From Prunus persica (Eukaryota > Streptophyta > Magnoliopsida > Rosales > Rosaceae): a DNA stretch of 64,000 bases. The stretch lies in assembly GCF_000346465.2 (NCBI RefSeq), contig NC_034013.1, positions 16,064,885 to 16,128,884 on the forward strand, given 5' to 3'. Shown here in pieces: positions 24,640 through 34,550 of the stretch. Position numbers and translations under genes: made by a program. Every line of letters begins with the position of its first letter. The stretch's first letter is position 1. The notes beneath the pieces are model-generated. The model saw only the letters and a program-made list of their open reading frames with translations. It made no database searches and had not been told where the DNA came from.

Positions 24640-26512
24640 AAAGAACGTTCCTTATTAGGGATGGGAGCCGCCCTCACTTTCCATGATTTTCTCCTTCTAG
24701 AAGTTTCTCTCTCCTCCACTTCTGATCTTCCCACCAAAAGAAAGGCCACCCGCCAGCAAAAGGCAAAAGATGGTTTTTTATTTTTTATTTTTACTTTTTA
24801 CTTTTTCAACATTTATTTTTTTCAACTTTGTTTCGTTCATTTTGGGAAGGGTTTATTTTGGTTGCAACAAAAACAAACGCGCATTCTCATCCTCAAAGAG
24901 CCAGTCAAATACAATTACGAAAAAATCACCACTCTTTCTAAGGCAACCAATTTCACACAGCCCCTTCTGGGGTCTTCTCATCTCAAGTTCTCATGCTACC
25001 TTGATGAGAAGGGTAGGAAGAGACACAAGAAAAAGGTATGATCTTGATGCTCTTTTCAGTGTTTTGGATTTTTTTTCTGCCCAGAATGAGCTTTTTCTTG
25101 ATGAATTGCAAATGGGGTTTGTCTATTTTATGGTTATAATTCCAAGGTTAATGTGAAAGAAGGATCTTTCTATTTGTTTGTGTAAAATGAATATTTTGTG
25201 TGAAAACTGCAAATGGGCTAGTCCCTGTTTTGCCAAAATGAGCATTTCCTTGGCAGCTTGCTAATGGGTTGATCCTTAAGACGCATGATAGATGATGATA
25301 AATTTGTTCTCTTTTCCTTTTTTTTTTTTTTTGGTCTTCCATCCTTAACAATCAAATTTCAAATTGGTTGCTCTTTACCATTCTGATGGGTAAACAAAGA
25401 TTTTAGAGGATTCTCTTAGGCTATTTGGACGTGTAAGTGGATAATTTTTTCTCAATTGTTGATTGAGGGAATTGCAAGTTTATGATTTTGATAGTTTGCT
25501 GATTTTGGCGATACATTGTCTTGTTTTGTTATTGGTGTTTGTAAGTGCAGAAAGTAGGTGTTTTTGCATCTATCATGATTATACCTTTTGTATGATCTGT
25601 CAGGTTTTGAACAAAGAACTCAATAACTGAGACTAATTCTTGGAGGAGACCTATCATGGTATGTCGACCTTTCTCCTGTTTTAGCTGTCAGATGGTGCGT
25701 TTGTTTTGTTTACCAATCGATAGGTTGATTTAAGATCTTTCAAAATGTTTGCATAAAGTTGTGTAAAGTTTTTTGAGCCTGGAAAGTGGAATTAATCTTC
25801 TTATACATGCATGAGAGAGTGTGCATGCCTGCTGCTTTGATCCTAGCAAGTAGCAGCTAGTGTTTTACATACATAGAGTTTGTGTGCACTTGTGCAATTG
25901 CCACAAGTTGATGCATGGTATCTGAAGGGAATACCATTTGAATTACGAGGTTGAATGCTTAATTGACTTATGTTCGGCAAATTCTTAAGTGAAGTTGCAG
26001 TGACAAGTTCTTATGTGTGCTAAAAAGGATAAAGCCCTAATCCAAGATGGGGGGAAGAAAGAAAGGAATAGGTCCAGTAAATGTTAAAAGGCCCATCATT
26101 TACTTTTAGATGTATAGTGTTAAATGTACATTTCCAAAACTGGTGATCATTTCGTTCAATAACAATGCGATCTTCAGTTTTAGCTAGCTTTCATTTTTCT
26201 GTTCGTGATGTAATATAAAATCGTCATTATTTTTTTCTGGAACTATTGTGAGTGAATGTTTTCATTCATGTTGAATGCAGCATAACAGCCTTGTGAAGTT
26301 TTGAGGCCTCAAGATTTTCACTACATTACAGTTACATCAGATTCTTGATGAGCACTTTGCTTCGTTTTGTTCTTTTACTTGAAACACATAAAAATAAGGG
26401 ATAAAAATTTCATTTAGGAAGTGAGTGTTGCTTTTGCGTAATCTCTCACTCTCTCTTTGTGGGGAAATCTTAATTTTCTACAGGGTTGTGCGTTTGCTAT
26501 GTCATCTTCATA
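24640..26512 (+). promoter_or_regulatory. Spliced 5' leader of the calmodulin-binding gene
   Basis: Splice signals suggest leader exons ending at 25035 (AAAAAG|gtatga), a middle exon at 25604-25658 (gtcag|GTTTTG ... ATCATG|gtatgt), possibly another starting at 26281 (tgcag|CATAAC), and a final acceptor at 26483 (ctacag|GGTTG). Exon usage cannot be decided from sequence. An ATG at 26499 opens a 4-codon uORF whose TAA (26511-26513) overlaps the main ATG by one base. If 25658 is joined to 26484, an in-frame upstream ATG lengthens the uORF to 10 codons with the same stop. Confidence 0.5.
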
Positions 26513-29500
26513 ATGGAAGTAGAGAACGTTGGTATCCCAGTGATCTTACAAGACCTAGACCTCAATGGTGACAAGGCAAGAAGGAACTCTATCCCAGTAA
26601 TCCCACAGGAACTGGAGCCCAATGATGGTGATGTCAGAAGGAACTCTATCTCAGTGATCCCTCAGGAAACAAATTCCAATGTCGGTGATATCAGAAGGAA
26701 TTCTATCCCAGAGTTCCCACAGGAAATGGAGCCCAAGGGTGGTAATGTCAGAGGGGACTCTAACCTTGTGATTCCACAGGAAATAGAAGCCAATGGTGGT
26801 GGTGATAGCAGAAGGAGCTCCATCGGGAAAGTAGATCCTCTTCCTGATATAAAAAGGAACTCTATCCCAGTGATCCCACAGGAAATGGAATCCAATGGTG
26901 ATGATAGGAACTCTATTGCAGGGATCCCACAGGAAATAAAACCCAGTGGCAGTGATATCAAACGGAACCATATCCCAGCGATCCCACATGAAATGGAGAC
27001 CAAGGGTGGTGATGTCAGAATGAACTCTATCGAGAGTGTAGATCCTCCTGATGTTATCATCAGGAATTCTATCTCCATGATCCCACAGGGAATGGAATTT
27101 AATGGTAGTGATGCTAGCAGGAGCTCTGTTGCAGTGATCCCACAGGAAATTGAACCCAATGGCAGTGGTATCAGAAGGAACTCTATCCCAGTGATCTCGC
27201 AGGAAATGGAGCCCAAAGGTGGTGATATCAGAAGGAACTACCTCTTAGTGATCCCACTGGAAACAGAGCCCAATGGTGATAATATAAGAAAAAATCGTCC
27301 GAACATTGGTGTAACGATTCAATCCCGTTATCTCAGAGCTCGAACAGGTTCCTGCCATGATTATTGCAAATATGGAGTGAGAAATCCTTCTCAAGAAAAT
27401 GCACCCATTGCAATGCCAAAATCTGATACAGCAACTGGAAGTGCAGGCCAGAATCTCAAAGCAACTAATTCAGCAGACACAGAGAGGAAAAAGATGCCCA
27501 CAACCAGTCCAAAGCCTTCACTAGATTCCGACACTCAGAAACTTGACTATTCAGTTGTCACAGAGAAAAAGGTGATATCCACAACTGCTCGTAAATCTTA
27601 TCCAGATTCTGGAACCCGGAAACTTAATAATTCTGTTGTCACAGAGAGAAAAGTTTTATCATTGACAAAGAAAGAAATTATTTCTTCAAAGAAAGTTTCG
27701 TCTCCCAGGGAAATAGATGTTTGTACAGAAGATTTGGTTGATTTGAAGGTAAAGGCCGATCAGTTAGAGCCATCTTCTCTCCCAGGATCTGTCCTAAGCC
27801 TGAACAATTTGGAGGGGATAGCGGCAATCAATCCTAAGTCATCTCCAGATTCGGAGATCCAGACATCTGTTGTCGCAGAGAAAAGAGTTTCATCTTCCTT
27901 TAATGATATAGAAGCTTCTTCAGAAGATTCCTTAGATTCGAAGTTGAAGGCTGAGCAATTAGAACCATCTTCTCTCCCAGGATCAGTACTAAGACTGAGT
28001 AATTCGAAGGGGATATCCACAATCAGTCCTAAGCCTTCTCCAGATACAGAAACCCTGAAACTTGATCATTCTGTTGTCACGGAAAAAAGAGTTTTACCAT
28101 TGAAAAAGAAAGAAAAAGTTTCCTTGAAAAAAGTTTCAACCAACGTTAAGGAAATTGATGCTTGTACGGAAGGTTCCCTTTCAAGGGTGAAGCCGGAGCA
28201 ACTAGGGCCTTCTTCTCTCCCAGGAAAGGGTTCACATAATCAAGGAAAGAATGGAAGCAGAAAAGTCAAGGAAATACTGGAAGGTTCAAGCAGCAGAGGA
28301 AATAGAAAAATCAGCAGCAGAACCCTGAGGACTTCTGTATTGGTTGAGAAAAAGATGTTGGGGCCTGAAACTGTTTCTTTGACTTCCGTGCACCCGGTCA
28401 AGAGAGTCTCCAATGTGAATACTGGAAGCTGTGAGAAAGTCAAAGGGTCGTCTCATCTGAAAGATCAAAACAATCCCAGAGAAATTGAGCCTGAGGGATC
28501 CTGCAATAAGGACATGCCAGAAGAGATTCTGTACGTTATTGAATCAAATACTGAGAATAATACTGTGGAACTAACACCAAATGGCATTAATGCTCCTAAG
28601 TTATTATCACCCTCACCCTTGAAAGTCAAAAGCTTGAAGCAAGCAAGGAAGGGAATTGGTAGCACTCGATCACCTCCATCCTCTGAGAAGACAAAACTGA
28701 AACGTACTGCAAATAGAGGTTATGGCCGTTCACCTGCTCCTCTATGCCCCGATAACAAAGGGTTGAGACGTAGTACTCTAGCATCTTTATCTTCTTCGTC
28801 ACCCGCATCATCATCCATGTCCATCTCCCCATCTCAGTCCACTCATAAAAAAGAAAGTGGTGACACCTCTCAACACAATACAATGAATACTGATAATCAA
28901 ATAGTAAATTTAAAGGCAGAGCGCAAGACTAGGCCTCGAAGGTCTGGAGTACTTAGCTCTGACAGTAAAAACAGCCTAGCCCGAAAGCTAAAATTCAGGA
29001 GAGGAAGGGTGGTTGACCTCAAGCCTGAGAACAATACTCCAAGGAGACTCAAATTCAGGAAAGTAAGATTGGTGAGGGACACCCAAAACAGAAGAAGTGG
29101 TATCAAAGGGGAAATCAATGGGAGGAAGGAAGTTGATGACAATCAGTCAAATGGCACTGCCATCAGAAGGGGAACCATTGGTTGGGAGGAAGTTGATGAT
29201 AGTCAGTCCAACGGTGCTGGTATCAAAAGGGGAAGCATTGGGCGGAAGGACGTTGATGACAGTGAGTCAAATGATGCTGGTACTGGAAAGGGAAGCACTG
29301 GGAGGAAGGAGGTTGATGACAGTCAGTCAAATGGTGCTAAAATCAAACGTGAGAAAGTTGTTATGAAAAACCAAGAACGAGATTTGGAAGGTTCCCGAAG
29401 GAAGAGCTTCAGGAGAAAATATGGTCGTGGTGGCATGTTGAATGGTACTGACACTAGTCCTGAGAAAGTTGTGTTGAGACACCAAGATGTGAAAGGAAGG

Positions 29501-29656
29501 AAGGATGTCCAGAAATTGTTCAATAATGTGATTAAAGAGACTGCCAGTAGGCTTGTCGAATCCAGGAAGAGTAAAGTCAAGGCCTTGGTTGGTGCTTTTG
29601 AGACTGTGATCTCGCTTCAGGATGCCAGACCCTTGACAGTGGAAGATGCATGCTGA
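26513..29656 (+). CDS. Plant calmodulin-binding domain protein with three repeat families
   Basis: A single coding exon encodes 1047 residues from ATG 26513. The frame stays open upstream to the splice acceptor at 26483 but without an earlier ATG. The C-terminal 45 residues (29510-29645) are the plant CaM-binding domain: LFNNVIKETASRLVESRKSKVKAL followed by VGAFETVISLQD, a basic amphipathic helix expected to bind Ca2+/calmodulin. Upstream are three repeat sets: about 14 N-terminal units of 14-20 residues on the theme RRNSIPVIPQEMEPNGGDI (26560-27290); three or so longer units with LEPSSLPGSVL and SVVTEKRV (27500-28230); and four units like RGSIGRKEVDDSQSNGAGI (29100-29345). A conserved SCHDYCKYG motif sits at 27352-27378. 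Relatives act in Ca2+ signalling (for example PICBP, which binds PsbP-independent CaM isoforms poorly characterised in vivo), so a scaffold role is only inferred. Location is probably nuclear or cytosolic, given many KKK/RR clusters. Confidence 0.85.
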   Translation: MEVENVGIPVILQDLDLNGDKARRNSIPVIPQELEPNDGDVRRNSISVIPQETNSNVGDIRRNSIPEFPQEMEPKGGNVRGDSNLVIPQEIEANGGGDSRRSSIGKVDPLPDIKRNSIPVIPQEMESNGDDRNSIAGIPQEIKPSGSDIKRNHIPAIPHEMETKGGDVRMNSIESVDPPDVIIRNSISMIPQGMEFNGSDASRSSVAVIPQEIEPNGSGIRRNSIPVISQEMEPKGGDIRRNYLLVIPLETEPNGDNIRKNRPNIGVTIQSRYLRARTGSCHDYCKYGVRNPSQENAPIAMPKSDTATGSAGQNLKATNSADTERKKMPTTSPKPSLDSDTQKLDYSVVTEKKVISTTARKSYPDSGTRKLNNSVVTERKVLSLTKKEIISSKKVSSPREIDVCTEDLVDLKVKADQLEPSSLPGSVLSLNNLEGIAAINPKSSPDSEIQTSVVAEKRVSSSFNDIEASSEDSLDSKLKAEQLEPSSLPGSVLRLSNSKGISTISPKPSPDTETLKLDHSVVTEKRVLPLKKKEKVSLKKVSTNVKEIDACTEGSLSRVKPEQLGPSSLPGKGSHNQGKNGSRKVKEILEGSSSRGNRKISSRTLRTSVLVEKKMLGPETVSLTSVHPVKRVSNVNTGSCEKVKGSSHLKDQNNPREIEPEGSCNKDMPEEILYVIESNTENNTVELTPNGINAPKLLSPSPLKVKSLKQARKGIGSTRSPPSSEKTKLKRTANRGYGRSPAPLCPDNKGLRRSTLASLSSSSPASSSMSISPSQSTHKKESGDTSQHNTMNTDNQIVNLKAERKTRPRRSGVLSSDSKNSLARKLKFRRGRVVDLKPENNTPRRLKFRKVRLVRDTQNRRSGIKGEINGRKEVDDNQSNGTAIRRGTIGWEEVDDSQSNGAGIKRGSIGRKDVDDSESNDAGTGKGSTGRKEVDDSQSNGAKIKREKVVMKNQERDLEGSRRKSFRRKYGRGGMLNGTDTSPEKVVLRHQDVKGRKDVQKLFNNVIKETASRLVESRKSKVKALVGAFETVISLQDARPLTVEDAC
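26560..27290 (+). repeat. Coding minisatellite, about 57-bp unit
   Basis: About 14 diverged direct repeats, mostly 57 bp (19 codons). Each contains a form of AGAAGGAACTCTATCCCAG and CCACAGGAAATGGAG. Two shorter units have lost the IPQE half (IGKVDPLPDI and IESVDPPDVI). The repeat lacks stops on the opposite strand too, which creates a long antisense frame (26662-27216) that is not a gene. Confidence 0.9.
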
Positions 29657-30194
29657 TTTACAAAATACATATAGCTATTCTGTACATATTTGAAAATATT
29701 TATAGAAAAAGAGTGAAAAGAAAAACAACACTAGTTTTGGAGGTCACATGGGATTGAAGTCACAGGAATTTGTGATGAAGAGAAACTGAATCAAGGTGAG
29801 AAGGCTCTCTGAGAATATGAAACATTTTTCTTGTGTTTATTGCTACCTATGGGTTTGCTGAAAGAGCTGTGTATTATCGTTTTATAATTTTCTATTGTCA
29901 TAATGAGATTAATTTTGCTATTACCATGGCAATTTGAATTGATGAGGCACCATTATATAAGTACATTGATGTCTTGAGATCAAATTAATTGCTATGGTTC
30001 AAAACTCACATTAGAAATGGCATGTACATTTTATTAGATTGATGTCTTGAGGGCATAGCTTAGTAATTAATATAGATAATGATCAAAGTCACATTTCACC
30101 ATCAACTAGGCTAGGCAGGCAATCTTTGAAGTTTTTCTTTTTGAACTTCTTGTGCTTCCAATATTTGTCTTCTAAGTTGGGCAAGTTCCTCTAA
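29657..30194. other. Convergent 3' spacer between CaM-binding and bHLH genes
   Basis: About 540 bp holding both 3' untranslated regions, with no other signal seen. Confidence 0.5.
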
Positions 30195-31513
30195 TTAGTT
30201 CCCTTGCACATGGTTTGATTGTGATGGGCTGCTTGTTGCCGCTGTTGTGTGATTGACTTGTTGGTGATATAGTGCTGCCATCCTATTGAACAGGTCCATA
30301 TTCATTGATTGCTGCAAATCAATTGATATTAAGTTAGCTCAAAGAAACTCACCCAAAAAAAATAAAAAGAACTTACTGCCATCTTTTAACAAGACAAATT
30401 AACTTTGGTGGAAGGGGTCATTTCAATTTTTTGAAAATTAACTTTGGTAGCATTGCTTCTTCTCTGAGGGATTCTCTAATGATATCCATATATAATTTGC
30501 TCACATATTTAGGCTATTATTTAGCAGTCATTTTTCATAGTAGGTGTTGCCCAAACCCATATATTTTTGTGCAAAACATACTTGTGCTAGAAGGGCACCA
30601 TATGGATCAGGCAAAGGGTCTGAAGCATTGGTGCAAGCAGGGTCAGGCTTTGCTTGAGAAGGAGGGTGTCGTGGCATCAATGGGGGTACCATAAAGGGTG
30701 GAATGAAAGTAGGAGCTGCCGCCATAACTGGAGTAGGATGAGGAATCGGCAGGCGAATAGATTGATGATGAGCATGAGCAGCCATGCGTGCCATATTGTT
30801 GCTCATGTCAATAATTCCAATTCCCATTCCCATTCCTAGCCCAAGAGGACCAACATTACCACCCATGCCCATATGTGCTAAGAATGACATTTGATGAAGC
30901 TGCTGCTGCTGCTGCTGCTGCATTCCTAGAGGCATCATCATATTCATATTCATATTCATGTGAGGCATATTTCTCACACTGCTCATCATTTGGACTTGAG
31001 CTTGAAGTTGTTCCAAGTATTTGATCACCTCATCAAGCATTGAAGCCTTATCAGTCTGTAATTAATATACCAAGTGGAAAAAAATTAATGTTTGCCAAGG
31101 ATGACACAGAATAGTTCCCAAACAAATTGATCCTAAGCACTTGTCAACATTTCTCACCTTACTTGCATTTGGCACCAACCTTTGCAGAGCTTTCATCTTC
31201 TGATTGATCCGGTCTCTTCGTTTCTACAACATCATCACACCGTAGAAAATTATTTTGGATTAATTGTCAGACAAAATGCATTCTTTTCCTTTTTGGGGTG
31301 ACCAAAATTAAATTGTTACCCGCTCTGACTGATTATGAACAGCAGCAGCACGCTTTGGTCTTGTGGAGCGTGAACGACCTGATTCACCGTCTTTGGTGGT
31401 CTCTTGGCCATCATCTTGGTTTTCCTGTTAAATGAAAAATACAATTTGTCACATGTGTGGCACGTAAATACGATGCATATGTATGTAACATTATTTAACA
31501 TAGAAGTTGATTA

Positions 31514-31544
<31 letters not shown>

Positions 31545-32080
31545 TGTATTACCAATCCCCCGTGAGAGGCTGAATCCTCGTCGGGGCTTTTGGTACTCTT
31601 CAAGCTGGGAAGAGACTCAAACGAAGCCCATGTAGTCATAATTTTTTGGTTGTCCCTGCACAATTTAGCACTAGCACTAGGACTAGGACTCGCACAAGTG
31701 CTGGGATCTGCATGCTCTTCGTGAATGCTAGTAGTACTACCACTAAAATTGTTTCCATGGTAATCGGAGTCAGATCGAGTACGTTTCCTCATCCACCCCT
31801 CTGCCAACGGTACCTGACCTCCTTCGTCAGTCCATGTTCGGCCAGAGGATGCAAGCATTGAGCTTATGTTGGCCGGTGTCTGGCCATTGTGGATCAAGTT
31901 TGGTTCACGTTTGTGGTGAGTAGCTTGATGAACCACGGATTCTAGTGTGTCACCAGCCCTGCCCCACGTGTGCTTCGCTTGGGATGTGGGAAGAAGCCCA
32001 CCAAGGCCATGCATGGCCAATTGGCCGTTTTCCAATTTTAGCTCTCTAACGTCATAGTTGGACCTGTACTTCTCAAGCAT
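30195..32080 (-). CDS. UNE10: bHLH transcription factor, UNE10/PIF8-like
   Basis: Five exons (32080-31553, 31424-31320, 31223-31158, 31055-30582, 30311-30195) splice in frame to 429 residues. The bHLH domain spans residues about 200-255. The basic region HNQSERKRRDRINQKMKAL has the H-x3-E-x3-R pattern of G-box (CACGTG) binders, then LVPNASK-TDKASMLDEVIKYLEQLQAQV. The N-terminal ELKLENGQLAMHGLGG is the active phytochrome-binding (APB) motif of PIF proteins, but the conserved tryptophan (ELTWENGQ in UNE10 homologues as I recall them) is leucine. A Met/Asn- and Gln-rich segment follows the bHLH (MNMNMNMM, then Q7 from a CAG run at 30901-30921). The C-terminal QSMNMDLFNRMAALYHQQ also fits UNE10. 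It probably regulates light-responsive genes in the nucleus; UNE10 itself has roles in fertilisation and seed or seedling light responses. An in-frame stop lies just upstream of ATG 32080. Confidence 0.88.
31521..31546. repeat. AT microsatellite in bHLH intron 1
   Basis: About 12 AT units between the first exon's donor (31552) and the A-rich interior of the intron. Likely polymorphic. Confidence 0.85.
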
Positions 32081-34550
32081 TTTTGTAAATTATGTGCAAG
32101 TAAAAGGAAGATTGATATAGAGCACAGAACAATGGAAGTGGGTTTTGTAGAACATTGAAGAAGCATGTAAGTGTTGTGACTTGTGACTTGTAACGATGTA
32201 AATGGCATTGAACAAGAAAGAAAAACAAAGACAAACAAAATTAGCATGGTGGAGAAAATCGAAGATAACGAAAACACACACAGTAGGGTTAATTATATTC
32301 TATCTACCATGCACGTTGATCAAAACTCCATATAAAAAGCAGAAATTAAGAAAGAGAAAACCTCATATAGTTAATATGAAGAAGGATGGTGCTTACAAGG
32401 GGACAAGACGACTGGTGTTGGGGTGGTTCTGCTGCATGTGCACGTGAGAGGATCTGTTTCTCTCTTCTCCTTCGACTTGTTCTTGTCTAGGGGGTGCCTT
32501 TGAATATTCTTCCAATTTGGTAACTCTACAGTCTACACTCACTCATTGATAATTCTAGATCTCTCTTAAAAAAAGGAAGAAAATGGATGAGTTTGAGATT
32601 GAGTTTGGACAATAGCAACTAGTCTCTCTTATTTCATCGTCTTCTGGTCCCTTTTTTTGGTGTCGCACTCACATTTGCTGTGATGGAGATTTTACACAAA
32701 ACATGTGGTAGCCAAAAGAAGCCTGAGAGGAATCGGATATGCTTTGGCTCCACCGTTTCCCTTTCCCTGGACCAATATATATTTCAAAGGATCTTCATGT
32801 CATCTTTGAGAGATTAACAAATGTTAAATGCATTTTCCAAAAACTAATGTTCAAAATTTTCTAACTCGATCATGATTTTCGAACTAATGTTTGAGTTTTG
32901 TGAAGCAATAATAAAAAGTAGGTCACATTGGGAAATTGGTTTTGTGAAAATAGTTCGCCCTAATGATCTTGGCCCTGGTAAGTGGGCAATCTGCGCATCA
33001 TGGTGCCCTTCAAGACAACCACACGTCTAGTTGATTCAAATCATATCATGCAAGTTATGATAACATTAAATTTGACAGATAGAGTTTGGTTTGAAAATGA
33101 AAATTTCTCTTTCTCTCCCTCCCTCTCTATCTATCTCTATCTTTTGCTGCAACTTGAGACCAAGTATGACTTTTGGACGATTTTATACACATGTGACACA
33201 CACACACACACACATATATATATTATGTATATTTATGTAATACTCAGATAGTCTAAACACACAAGTGTTATGTCCTTTCTAGTTTAGTGTTAGCTAGCCT
33301 AGCTAGATGATTGATTAGCTTGAAAAATAGAGGCCATTCTTTGTTTTTTGTCCAACATAACCTTGACAGCTGGGGCCACTGTGCTCCATCTTCAGGAACA
33401 ATTTCTCCTATTTTTCTTGTATTTTCTGAAGCTATAGGCTCTACTGGCAGACATTAGTGATGCTAGAGTTTAGACCTTGCCTTGTGATGGTGATTTTGGT
33501 GGGAACCAACCACACCTTCAGGTCCACTTAAAGTCATGCTTAACCATACTTTCGTGGTCTAAATTGATTGCCTTCCCTCTCATGCGACTTTGGTTACCTT
33601 TATTTCTCCTTTTCCATCATCTTCCAGCAAACAATTTGGCTGTATATGCATCCATGTTTCAAAATAATAGCTTAATATATCCTGTTTTACATTGACTTAT
33701 CTTCTATGTCAATCTAGAGGAAATGCCTTCATAAATCTGATGCATAGATATACTAGTTGAAGCCAATGTTGAAATGCTTTCCAGACAAGATTACCGTGTT
33801 AGGTTTTCCAAGTACATAACTAATTTAGGTTAATAACTACAAGATTAGCAAGGTTAATAATTTATTTTGTCCGAAGTATGAGGACAAGATGTGTACATCT
33901 GATAGGGGTGGGGTGCTAGAGGAAGAGGTAGCAGTTGGAAACAATGTCATTTTTGGTGGATGCAGCTATCTTGTTATGAAGGTAATTTCGTCCAGCATAA
34001 TGGCCCAGCTGTTGAGTCCTTGCCCTCAAAATGAGGAAAGTATAAAATGTCCCATCTAAATATCCAAATCAACGTCTGCTTAGAGGGACATCAAATGAAA
34101 AGTTGTTCATATCCATTTCAATACTTTATGATATTATAGTGGCAAAGTTGTAACAAATAAGAATTTTGAACGTATGCAAGGCACTATCAGCTTAAGGGTT
34201 GATATTAGGTTAAGAATATCTGCTTAGAGAGACATCAAGTGCAAAGAAGTATCTCAGCATGCAATTCTCTGTGCCTGCAGAATCTTTTGTATCAAGTCCT
34301 CATGAAATCAAAGGGCCAAATTGTAGTAATATTTTTCTTGACTGGCTAGTTTTATTGGATAAACATAAACAACACAATTTTCGAACTTTCATGATCCGAA
34401 ATCTTTATACATCATTTACAAATTAAAGTAAGTTAGGATATACTGTTAGGAAGCCATAATATAGTTAATGTACAGATTTAATCAGCAGAAGATTCAGTGG
34501 CAGCTTCGTTGCTCCAAGACAGAGTTTCTCAAGTCCAAGTGATTCCCTTC
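32081..34550. other. Intergenic: bHLH promoter side and remorin 3' side
   Basis: No coding domain is visible. An AC/TA microsatellite lies at about 33196-33222. Frames such as 32982-33251 run through it and are spurious. Confidence 0.5.

Noticed and set aside
26662..27216. Long antisense open frame (184 codons) rich in GSISCGIT-type units
   Set aside because: It is the reverse complement of the coding minisatellite; its repeats mirror the sense units and it has no promoter or homologous domain.
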